Assembly: GCA_900313545.1 (NCBI GenBank)
Contig: OMRS01000351.1
Location: 1-16,699 of the forward strand
Direction of reading: 5' to 3'
Length of the DNA: 16,699 nucleotides
Source: an uncultured Eubacteriales bacterium
GTDB taxonomy: Bacteria > Bacillota_A > Clostridia > Christensenellales > Aristaeellaceae
In this document: piece by piece, positions 1 through 5,635 of the stretch
Numbering within the stretch: position 1 is the first letter of the stretch
How the letters are laid out: each line of letters opens with the position of its first letter
Notes under the pieces: generated by a model
What the model saw: the letters and a program-made list of their open reading frames with translations, nothing else
Told to the model about the DNA's origin: nothing
The model's database searches: none
Translations under genes and position numbers: made by a program

Positions 1-54
1 ATGCATATCCCGGAAGAATTGCCACAAACGCAGGACCCTGAGGCGGGGGAGATA

Positions 55-63
55 TGCTATAAT
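55..63 (+). promoter_or_regulatory. extended -10 promoter for the small membrane protein gene
   Basis: A perfect TATAAT at 58-63 is preceded by TGC, giving the extended -10 form TGnTATAAT. No good -35 hexamer lies 16-18 bases upstream, which fits an extended -10 promoter. A start of transcription near position 70 would leave a 5' leader of about 23 bases before the ATG at 93. Confidence 0.55.
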
Positions 64-92
64 GACAAACAGTACATTCTGGAGGTGGAACA

Positions 93-575
93 ATGCAGAC
101 CAATCGACCGGACATGAAAAAAGTGGGAATGAGAATCGGCATGATGATGGGCGCTGTACTCAGCTTCTTTCAGGCGCTTGCGGGACTGCTGTCAGCAGGA
201 CATTTTACCCTGCCGGCATTCCTCAGCAGCTTCGTGGTCAGCATGCTGGTCAGTTGGGGGATCAGCTGTCTGGTTCCCGTCCATCGGCTGAGCCGGGGTG
301 CATCCGGAAAATGCGGTTTTGCGCCCGGTACGCTGAAGGCCCGGCTGGTGGAAACGCTGGTCTCCGATCTGATCTTTACGCCGGTCATGTGCTTTTTCAA
401 CATCTTCCTGGCCTGGCGCAATGCTTCTGCACACGGAGCGCCGGCCAGGCTTCTGCCCATGTACCTGCGTGCACTGCCCCTGAGCCTTGCGTTGGGGTAT
501 GTACTGGTCTTCATTTTTACTCCGATTTGCGTGCGGCTGGCGGTAAAATCCTCTCAACAGAACGGAAACAGATAG
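93..575 (+). CDS. small multi-pass membrane protein of unknown function
   Basis: The 160-residue product has four hydrophobic segments, at about residues 13-35, 41-63, 85-108 and 128-150, separated by short basic loops. The basic loop after helix 2 (about residues 64-84) would favour the cytoplasm. The two halves each consist of a helix pair, so it could be a duplicated two-helix unit; it weakly recalls DUF2798-type proteins, but I do not recognise it firmly. No catalytic or metal-binding motif is visible. The ATG at 93 is chosen because GGAGG at 81-85 sits 7 bases upstream. The overlapping open frame starting at 62 has no ribosome binding site and a low-complexity, Arg/Gly/Cys-rich translation, so it is a shadow. 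The gene is preceded by its own promoter and followed by a separate promoter for pfp, so it is probably monocistronic. Function unknown. Confidence 0.75.
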   Translation: MQTNRPDMKKVGMRIGMMMGAVLSFFQALAGLLSAGHFTLPAFLSSFVVSMLVSWGISCLVPVHRLSRGASGKCGFAPGTLKARLVETLVSDLIFTPVMCFFNIFLAWRNASAHGAPARLLPMYLRALPLSLALGYVLVFIFTPICVRLAVKSSQQNGNR

Positions 576-613
576 AAATAGAATTGAAAACACTGCCACA
601 AACTCAAAAAAGC

Positions 614-642
614 TGTACAAACCGGAGGAAACTGTGTAAAAT
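614..642 (+). promoter_or_regulatory. probable promoter of pfp
   Basis: TGTACA at 614-619 (4 of 6 to TTGACA) and TAAAAT at 637-642 (5 of 6 to TATAAT) are separated by 17 bases. The -10 is embedded in the AT-rich stretch just upstream of pfp. The -35 match is only moderate. Confidence 0.4.
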
Positions 643-672
643 ACACGCGCTGTCTCCGAAAGGAACAATTTG

Positions 673-699
673 ATGAAAGAAGGTTATTTGTTTACATGA
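673..699 (+). CDS. putative 8-codon leader peptide overlapping the pfp start
   Basis: A short open frame encodes MKEGYLFT and ends with TGA at 697-699, which overlaps the pfp ATG at 696-698 in an ATGA arrangement. It has a reasonable ribosome binding site: AAAGGA (659-664) lies 8 bases upstream of its ATG. By contrast the pfp start has only a purine run (about 676-683) at a long spacing of about 12 bases. The arrangement is typical of translational coupling, where ribosomes finishing the mini-ORF restart on pfp. It could also be chance, since the frame is very short. Confidence 0.35.
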   Translation: MKEGYLFT

Positions 700-1958
700 A
701 GGGCAACGTATTAGTCGGACAGTCCGGCGGACCTACCGCAGTGATCAACTCCAGCCTTGCCGGAGTGTTTAAGACCGCCATGGAACGCGGCTACAACAAG
801 GTGTACGGCATGCGTTACGGCATCCAGGGATTCATGGATGAGCAGTACATCGACCTGTCGGACCATATCAAGAACGAACTGGATCTGGAGCTTCTGAAGA
901 GAACGCCTTCCGCCTTCCTGGGAACCTGCCGCTACAAGCTGCCGGAGATCCATGAGGACAAGGCCGTCTATGAGCGCATCTTCGAGCTGCTGGACAAGCT
1001 GGATATCGAAGTCTTCATCTACATCGGCGGCAATGACTCCATGGACACCATCCGCAAACTGTTTGATTATTCCCTGCTGACCGGCGCGAAGCAGAGGTTT
1101 GTGGGCTGCCCCAAGACGATCGACAACGATCTGGCCATCACGGACCACACGCCCGGATTTGGCAGCGCTGCCAAGTACATCGCCACCTCCACCAAGGAGA
1201 TCATCTGTGATGCGCTGGGCTTCTCCTACAAGAAGAAGAACGTGACCATCATCGAGATCATGGGACGCAACGCCGGCTGGCTGACCGGTTCCGCCGCCCT
1301 TTCCCGCGGCGAGGACTGCGAAGGCCCCGACCTGATCTATCTGCCTGAGGTGCCCTTCGATCTGGCCGTCTTCACCGAGAATGTGAAGCAGATGCTGGAG
1401 AAGAAGGACGTCGTGGTTGCCGTGGTGTCCGAGGGCATCCGCGGCGCGGATGGAAAGTACATCTGCGAGAACACCGCCGGCTCCACGACCAAGGACGCCT
1501 TCGGCCATATCCAGATGACCGGCACCGCCGCCTATCTGGCAGACGTGATCCACAATGAGCTGGGCTGCAAGACCCGTGCCGTGGAGCTCTCCACCCTGCA
1601 GCGCGCCGCGGCCCATCTGGCCAGCAAGATCGACGTGGATGAGGCCTTCAACGTGGGCGGCGCTACCGTCAAGGCCGCTGACGAAGGTTCCTCCGGCGTG
1701 ATGGTCGTCATCGATCGCGTGTCCGATGACCCGTATCAGAGCGCCACGGGCGTGTATGACGTGCACAGGATTGCCAATGGTGAGAAGGTTGTTCCGCGCA
1801 AGTGGATCAACAAGACCGGCAACTATGTGACCGAGGACTTCCTCGATTATGTCCGTCCGCTGATCCAGGGTCACTATGGCCCCATGATGGTGGATGGCCT
1901 GCCCAGGCATCTGAACATGAACCTGAAGAATTACAACTGGCTCACTCCCCACAAGTAA
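696..1958 (+). CDS. pfp: pyrophosphate-dependent 6-phosphofructokinase
   Basis: A 420-residue phosphofructokinase that phosphorylates fructose-6-phosphate to fructose-1,6-bisphosphate in glycolysis, in the cytosol. The N-terminal GGPTAVIN loop is at residues 11-18. The phosphoryl-donor loop reads GGNDS (111-115) and the second signature reads PKTIDND (139-145). In ATP-using enzymes these positions carry Gly (GGDGS) and Gly (PGTIDND). The Asp at 114 and Lys at 140 seen here are the established hallmarks of PPi-dependent enzymes, which can run reversibly. The catalytic Asp in TIDND is present, as is the sugar-phosphate-binding MGRNAGW (189-195). The residue before the diagnostic Asp is Asn rather than Asp. 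Length matches the PPi-type family (about 400-420). The start at 696 gives the canonical N-terminus; it overlaps the stop of an 8-codon mini-ORF. Followed by a large inverted repeat. Confidence 0.95.
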   Translation: MKGNVLVGQSGGPTAVINSSLAGVFKTAMERGYNKVYGMRYGIQGFMDEQYIDLSDHIKNELDLELLKRTPSAFLGTCRYKLPEIHEDKAVYERIFELLDKLDIEVFIYIGGNDSMDTIRKLFDYSLLTGAKQRFVGCPKTIDNDLAITDHTPGFGSAAKYIATSTKEIICDALGFSYKKKNVTIIEIMGRNAGWLTGSAALSRGEDCEGPDLIYLPEVPFDLAVFTENVKQMLEKKDVVVAVVSEGIRGADGKYICENTAGSTTKDAFGHIQMTGTAAYLADVIHNELGCKTRAVELSTLQRAAAHLASKIDVDEAFNVGGATVKAADEGSSGVMVVIDRVSDDPYQSATGVYDVHRIANGEKVVPRKWINKTGNYVTEDFLDYVRPLIQGHYGPMMVDGLPRHLNMNLKNYNWLTPHK

Positions 1959-1992
1959 GCAGATGCAGTGATCTCAGCACAGGCTGACTAAA

Positions 1993-2035
1993 CGGCACCG
2001 GCACAGGCCGCCAGAAGCGGCAGGTGCCGGTGCCG
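1993..2035 (+). terminator. long hairpin downstream of pfp
   Basis: CGGCACCGGCAC (1993-2004) pairs perfectly with 2024-2035, and inside it GCCGC (2007-2011) pairs with GCGGC (2017-2021) around a CAGAA loop. The two helices are joined by AG opposite AG, which can form tandem sheared G-A pairs, giving one nearly continuous 19-bp hairpin. No T-tract follows, so it is not a classical intrinsic terminator. It may protect the pfp mRNA 3' end or act as a weak or factor-assisted terminator. Confidence 0.5.
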
Positions 2036-2063
2036 CTGTCAATGGATTTGTAATCCCGGCAGA

Positions 2064-2105
2064 GCCCTGTGATGAGAAGGGCAGGGTGACGCCCCTGTCA
2101 GGGGC
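2064..2105. repeat. two small inverted repeats in the pfp-VOC gap
   Basis: GCCCT (2064-2068) pairs with AGGGC (2078-2082), and GCCCCT (2091-2096) pairs with AGGGGC (2100-2105). Neither is followed by a T-run. The surrounding 1959-2193 stretch otherwise shows no gene, promoter or RNA that I can recognise. Confidence 0.35.
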
Positions 2106-2193
2106 ATCGGCATCAGGGTCCCTCCGGAGATGAAACAGGACCTTGGGATGAACCGCAGTCAGTTTCCATGAAGTCAGCAGGGAAGAAGTGCCC

Positions 2194-2544
2194 ATGAACA
2201 TCACGGGATTCCGTTCCTGATGGTCATGCGGCACGCCGAAACGGAGAGAAAGATGTTTGAGGGCCATGGCTTCGGGAGAAACCCTACAAAAACGGATAAT
2301 GAAGCCGGACAGAACACGTACCTGCCATGAAGGACGGCAATGGCAGATGAGTCAATGCTGCAGGATCCGGGAATGTTCCGCAGAACCGGATGCCCATCGG
2401 CATCAATGCGGAGGATTTTGATAAGGCGCAGCGGTTCTTCATCCTGCACGGCTTTCAAACATCTGAGGAGACAGGATCACGGGGACCGGCCCGTCTGTGG
2501 TGTCGTATCTGATCTCTCCGTCCGGATATACAGTCACGCTGTGA
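2194..2544 (+). pseudogene. decayed paralogue of the downstream VOC-fold gene
   Basis: Reading across frames recovers a full-length relative of the intact gene at 2575-2955. MNITGF at 2194 matches MKITSF. After a frame change near 2215 the peptide LMVMRHAE continues the alignment with LIVTRNGDE. After a second change near 2327 comes MKDGNGR, a stop (TGA 2348-2350), and then from 2387 RMPIGINAEDFDKAQRFF against RMLIRMNVDDFDEAYSFL in the intact protein. After a third change near 2491 ISPSGYTVTL matches VSPSGFAFDL and ends at TGA 2542-2544. That is at least three frameshifts plus one internal stop, so the copy is dead. It probably arose from a tandem duplication followed by decay; short frames inside it should not be annotated as genes. 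Confidence 0.85.
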
Positions 2545-2574
2545 CAGCATTTTCATAAAACACAGGAGGATACC

Positions 2575-2955
2575 ATGAAAATTACTTCCTTTAATCCCCT
2601 GATCGTCACCCGAAACGGCGACGAGGTCATCGCTCTTTTTGAGGAGCTCGGCTTTGAACGCCGCCACAATCTTCGGGCGAACACCGGCAGGACGGACTTC
2701 AACAGTGTCCGGATGAGAGATGCCGGCGGTTTTCATGTGGATGTTGCAAACGTCCCGACCACCACGCAGGACAGGATGCTTATCCGCATGAATGTCGATG
2801 ATTTTGACGAGGCCTACAGCTTCCTGACCGAGAGGGGATTTACGAATCCCCGGGGAAACCAGACGGTCGATACCAAGAGCAACAAGTCCTGCATGATGGT
2901 GTCCCCGTCCGGATTCGCCTTTGATCTGTGCCAGCACATCAAGGATCACGACTGA
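2575..2955 (+). CDS. VOC (glyoxalase/dioxygenase-fold) family protein
   Basis: A 126-residue single-domain protein with the beta-alpha-beta-beta-beta layout of the vicinal oxygen chelate superfamily: strand FNPLIVT (6-12), helix DEVIALFEELGF (16-27), then FNSVRMRD and FHVDVANV strands. The second half repeats it with MLIRMNVDDFDEAYSFLTERGF (68-89), MMVSPSGFAFDLCQH (107-121). The PSG-FAFDL segment corresponds to the usual 'DPDGN-iEl' signature. The usual first-strand His metal ligand is not evident (the strand starts with Asn-Pro), so metal-dependent catalysis is doubtful; a binding or resistance-type role is possible. The substrate is unknown. AGGAGG at 2564-2569 lies 5 bases before the ATG. 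A frameshifted paralogue lies immediately upstream; a hairpin follows the stop. Confidence 0.8.
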   Translation: MKITSFNPLIVTRNGDEVIALFEELGFERRHNLRANTGRTDFNSVRMRDAGGFHVDVANVPTTTQDRMLIRMNVDDFDEAYSFLTERGFTNPRGNQTVDTKSNKSCMMVSPSGFAFDLCQHIKDHD

Positions 2956-2977
2956 GGGACCGGAGACGTGCGAATCC

Positions 2978-2998
2978 CCTTTGGCTGAAGGCCAAAGG
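2978..2998 (+). terminator. hairpin just after the VOC gene
   Basis: CCTTTGGC (2978-2985) pairs perfectly with GCCAAAGG (2991-2998) around a 5-base loop, 22 bases after the stop codon. No T-tract follows, so termination efficiency is uncertain; it may be a 3'-end stabiliser. Confidence 0.4.
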
Positions 2999-3128
2999 TC
3001 CTGATGAAACGGCCAGGATGCCGGACCCGAAGGATGGCGGGCTTTCCTGATGGCTCCCCGGGAGACTTTGGCGTCAATGCGGGCAGACACATCGGGGACC
3101 GCCGGCGGAGAAACCGGGCAGGGACGAC

Positions 3129-3164
3129 AGAAAGCACCTCATCTGAAAAGGGAGGTGCTTTCTT
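3129..3164 (+). terminator. 12-bp hairpin, probable terminator upstream of the alaS transcript
   Basis: AGAAAGCACCTC (3129-3140) pairs perfectly with GAGGTGCTTTCT (3152-3163) with an 11-base loop. The descending arm ends in CTTTCTT, giving a short T-rich end, so it could stop transcription from the VOC side. It resembles terminators whose A- and T-runs sit inside the stem. Confidence 0.5.
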
Positions 3165-3277
3165 GCATGGCGCTGTCTTGTCTGCAGTCAGGAATCCCCT
3201 GATGCATGGAAGGACGGAGCCTCCCGGACCGGTTTTCGTGTGGCCCCGAATGTGCCCGGGACAAGCAAAGGGCATTC
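3165..3277. other. intergenic stretch with no recognised feature
   Basis: Between the hairpin and the alaS promoter I see no ribosome binding site, open frame with protein-like composition, or RNA element. Together with 2999-3128 it forms plain spacer between the VOC gene and the T-box transcript. Confidence 0.4.
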
Positions 3278-3306
3278 TTGACAGAGGGTAGCCGGAAAAA
3301 TATAAT
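3278..3306 (+). promoter_or_regulatory. consensus sigma-A promoter of the T-box-alaS transcript
   Basis: TTGACA at 3278-3283 and TATAAT at 3301-3306 both match consensus perfectly and are separated by the ideal 17 bases. The expected start of transcription is about 3313, so the leader RNA begins at the base of T-box stem I. Confidence 0.93.
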
Positions 3307-3312
3307 TGCACA

Positions 3313-3520
3313 GGCCGGACGAAGAAGCAGAATTACCAGTGAATACAGGAACTCAGCGAACCGGGGAGGGTGCAAGCCCGGTTTCCGTATTGCTGCGGCC
3401 AACTGCGGAGTCCGGAACGCTGGCCTGCGTTACGGGCATAGAGTGGATGCCTCGGCATCAACCGGAGTGGTACCGCGAATCGCGCCTGTTCGTCCCCGGA
3501 GAGCAGGTGCGTTATTTTTG
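3313..3520 (+). ncRNA. tRNA-Ala T-box riboswitch leader of alaS
   Basis: The leader carries the hallmarks of a T-box element. Stem I closes with CAGGCC (starting near 3310) against GGCCTG (3422-3427). The distal part carries AACCGGG and CCCGGTT around the conserved GGGTGCAAG. AGTGAA near 3340 is a plausible loop E element. The best specifier codon is GCT (Ala) at 3419-3421, on the 3' side of stem I just before the lower helix. The T-box proper is at about 3462-3477 (GAGTGGTACCGCG). Its TGGT would pair with ACCA, matching the A discriminator expected of tRNA-Ala. Uncharged tRNA-Ala should stabilise the antiterminator (T-box with 3489-3499) and prevent the hairpin at 3481-3511. The specifier position is read by eye. 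Confidence 0.92.
3481..3519 (+). terminator. T-box regulated intrinsic terminator
   Basis: The 11-bp stem pairs 3481-3491 with 3501-3511 (two G-U pairs), with a 9-base loop, and is followed by TTATTTTT (3512-3519). The 5' arm and loop overlap bases that would pair with the T-box (TTCG at 3489-3492, CCGG at 3496-3499), so the two folds exclude each other. Confidence 0.85.
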
Positions 3521-3540
3521 GCTGAAAATGGAGGATAAGT

Positions 3541-5346
3541 ATGAAACCACAGACTTCAGGCGAGCTGCGCACCATGTGGCTGAACTTTTTCAAGAGCAAG
3601 GGACACGCCGTGATCCCCAGCGCCAGCGTCATTCCCGAGAATGACCCCACGGTGCTGTTTACCACGGCCGGCATGCATCCCCTGGTCCCATACCTGCTGG
3701 GAAGCAAGCACCCTGCCGGAACGCGCCTGACGGATGTTCAGAAGTGCATCCGTACGGGTGATATTGACGAAGTGGGCGACAGCTCCCATCTGACGTTCTT
3801 TGAGATGCTGGGCAACTGGTCCCTGGGCGACTATTTCAAGAAGGAAATGATCGCCTGGAGCTGGGAGTTCCTGACCAGCCCCGAGTATCTGGGCCTGGAC
3901 AAGGACAAACTGGCCTTCACCGTCTTTGAAGGCGAGGGCGACATCCCCAGGGATGAGGAGGCGGCCGGATACTGGATGGAAAACGGCGTCAAGCCGGAGA
4001 ACATCTATTACCTCTCCCGCAAGCACAACTGGTGGGGACCTGCGGGCCAGACCGGCCCCTGCGGCCCGGACACCGAGATGTTCATCATCAAGGACCAGCC
4101 GCCCTGCGGTCCGGACTGTTCCCCCGCCTGCAGCTGCGGACGGTTCCTGGAGATCTGGAATGACGTCTTCATGCAGTACAACAAGACCGCCGAGGGCGAG
4201 TATGTGCCCATGGCCCACAAGAACGTGGACACGGGCATGGGCCTGGAGCGCACCATCTGCACGCTCAACGGGGTGGCGACCGTCTATGAGACGGATGCCT
4301 TTACCGGCATTATCGCCAAAATTTCCGAGCTGTGCGGCAAGAAGTACGACGAGAGCGAGCAGGTGACCCGCGCCTTCCGCATCATCGCGGACCATCTGCG
4401 CACGGCCACCTTCATCATGGGCGATCCCAGAGGCGTCAGCCCCAGCAATGTGGACCAGGGCTACGTGCTGCGCCGGCTGATCCGCCGCGCGGTGCGCTAC
4501 GGGCTTGAACTGGGAATGCCGGAAAACTTCACCCGCGAGATCGGCGCCCTGATCATCCGCCAGTATGAGGAGGTCTATCCGGAGCTCAGGGAGAATGAGG
4601 CCTTTGTGCTTGAGCAGTTCTCCCTGGAGGAGTCCCGCTTTGCCAGGACGCTGCGTCAGGGCGAGAAGGAATTCCAGAAACTGGTTTCCAGGATGGGAGA
4701 CAGCAGGGTCATCGACGGCATGGCGGCCTTTGACCTGTACACCACCTTCGGCTTCCCCATCGAGATGACGCGGGAACTGGCGGCGGAGGTGGGCCTCACC
4801 GTGGACGAGGAAGGCTTCAAGAAGCATTTTGAGGAGCATCAGAAGACCAGTCAGGCCGGCGCCGAGCAGCGCTTCAAGGGCGGACTGGCCGATCACAGCG
4901 TGCAGACCACCCGCCTGCACACCGCCACGCATCTTCTTCACGCCGCGCTGCGCAAGGTCCTCGGTCCTGAGGTGGCCCAGAAGGGCAGCAATATCACGGC
5001 GGAACGGCTGCGCTTTGACTTCAAGTTCGGCCGCAAGATGACCAAGGAAGAGATCGCCGAGGTGGAGCGCCTGGTCAACGAGTGGATCGCTGCGGATGCC
5101 CCCATTGAGATGAAGGAGACCACGGTGGCGGAGGCCAAGGCTGAGGGCGCCATCGGCCTGTTTGAGAGCAAGTATGGTGAGAAGGTCCGGATGTACACCA
5201 TGGGACCCTTCTCCAAGGAGATCTGCGGAGGCCCCCATGCCACCCATACCGGTGAACTGGTGAGCTTCAAGATCAAGAAGGAGGAATCCTCCTCCGCCGG
5301 TGTACGCAGAATCAAGGCAGTTATCGGCGCCAGCCCGGAAAACTAA
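3541..5346 (+). CDS. alaS: alanyl-tRNA synthetase, short form without the C-terminal domain
   Basis: A class II synthetase that charges tRNA-Ala. The catalytic core contains QKCIRTGDIDEVGD (67-80), LTFFEMLGNWSLGDYFK (84-100), the WWGPAGQTGPCGPDTE segment (164-179) and DQGYVLRRLIRRAVRYG (305-321, motif 3). A Cys cluster (CGPDCSPACSC, 189-199) follows the core loop and may bind zinc. The editing domain is present: HTATH (460-464) and CGGPH (562-566) supply the HxxxH and CxxxH metal ligands that clear mischarged Ser/Gly. The protein stops about 30 residues later. The DHHA1/C-Ala region that makes the usual bacterial enzyme about 870-880 residues is absent, and no frameshift or continuation follows; the next bases are a terminator. 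GGAGG at 3530-3534 lies 6 bases from the ATG. Controlled by the upstream Ala T-box. Confidence 0.93.
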   Translation: MKPQTSGELRTMWLNFFKSKGHAVIPSASVIPENDPTVLFTTAGMHPLVPYLLGSKHPAGTRLTDVQKCIRTGDIDEVGDSSHLTFFEMLGNWSLGDYFKKEMIAWSWEFLTSPEYLGLDKDKLAFTVFEGEGDIPRDEEAAGYWMENGVKPENIYYLSRKHNWWGPAGQTGPCGPDTEMFIIKDQPPCGPDCSPACSCGRFLEIWNDVFMQYNKTAEGEYVPMAHKNVDTGMGLERTICTLNGVATVYETDAFTGIIAKISELCGKKYDESEQVTRAFRIIADHLRTATFIMGDPRGVSPSNVDQGYVLRRLIRRAVRYGLELGMPENFTREIGALIIRQYEEVYPELRENEAFVLEQFSLEESRFARTLRQGEKEFQKLVSRMGDSRVIDGMAAFDLYTTFGFPIEMTRELAAEVGLTVDEEGFKKHFEEHQKTSQAGAEQRFKGGLADHSVQTTRLHTATHLLHAALRKVLGPEVAQKGSNITAERLRFDFKFGRKMTKEEIAEVERLVNEWIAADAPIEMKETTVAEAKAEGAIGLFESKYGEKVRMYTMGPFSKEICGGPHATHTGELVSFKIKKEESSSAGVRRIKAVIGASPEN

Positions 5347-5359
5347 AAAAAACTGAATG

Positions 5360-5402
5360 AACCCCCGGAAAAAATTTTGTTAAATTTTTTCCGGGGGTTT
5401 TT
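5360..5402 (+). terminator. strong intrinsic terminator of alaS
   Basis: An 18-bp perfect stem pairs 5360-5377 (AACCCCCGG then an A-run) with 5382-5399, around a TGTT loop, followed by a T-run to 5402. It lies 13 bases after the stop codon and, because both arms carry A/T runs, may work in both directions. Confidence 0.93.
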
Positions 5403-5545
5403 AATTATAAATATTTTGCACGCATGGGGGAATGGTTCGGCAAATCCGGAAAAAAACGGAGAAGCCGAAAGAAGATGTGAAGCAAATGTGAATTGATGCC
5501 TCAGGATATCGGAAACAAATTGGACATTATGCACTAACCGAAGAT

Positions 5546-5573
5546 TTGACTTCTGCCTTTCATGCATTATGAT
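5546..5573 (+). promoter_or_regulatory. probable promoter of the surface-protein operon
   Basis: TTGACT (5546-5551, 5 of 6) and TATGAT (5568-5573, 5 of 6) are separated by 16 bases, in the AT-rich gap after the alaS terminator. Transcription would start near 5580, leaving a leader of about 60 bases. Confidence 0.65.
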
Positions 5574-5626
5574 AAGGAGGGGAAACGTAAAAATAGACAA
5601 AATTCGGCAAAAAACTTGTTGATTCC

Positions 5627-5635
5627 GGGGAGGGG
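5627..5635 (+). promoter_or_regulatory. ribosome binding site that questions the start of the giant protein
   Basis: GGGGAGGGG abuts the TTG at 5636, leaving only 2 bases from the GGAGG core to that codon, which is too close. The in-frame GTG at 5642 (spacing 8) fits better, and TTG at 5645 (spacing 11) is possible. The choice changes only two or three residues ahead of the signal peptide. Confidence 0.6.

Noticed and set aside
1..111. Open frame from the window edge that could be the 3' end of a preceding gene
   Set aside because: Only 37 codons and a second frame is open over the same stretch, so it is not distinguishable from chance; a promoter lies inside it.
62..673. 203-codon + strand frame overlapping the small membrane protein
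   Set aside because: No ribosome binding site; starts inside the -10 box of the promoter; translation lacks protein-like patterning, while the overlapping frame has four clean membrane helices and a GGAGG site.
711..1952. 413-codon open frame on the minus strand opposite pfp
   Set aside because: It mirrors the pfp codon pattern (GC-rich third positions), has a His/Gly/Leu-rich translation with no recognisable domain, and lies wholly inside a clear enzyme gene.
3190..3200. AATCCCCTGAT also found at the start of the intact VOC gene, hinting at a third copy
   Set aside because: The match does not extend: neighbouring translation shows no VOC-like residues in any frame, so it is likely chance.
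3556..5247. 563-codon open frame on the minus strand opposite alaS
   Set aside because: Same codon-bias shadow effect; low-complexity His/Gly/Leu/Ala composition and no ribosome binding site that I can see.
5574..5582. AAGGAGGGG, a strong ribosome binding site in the leader of the giant gene
   Set aside because: No ATG, GTG or TTG follows at a usable distance, and it lies at the expected transcription start, so it is probably not used for translation.
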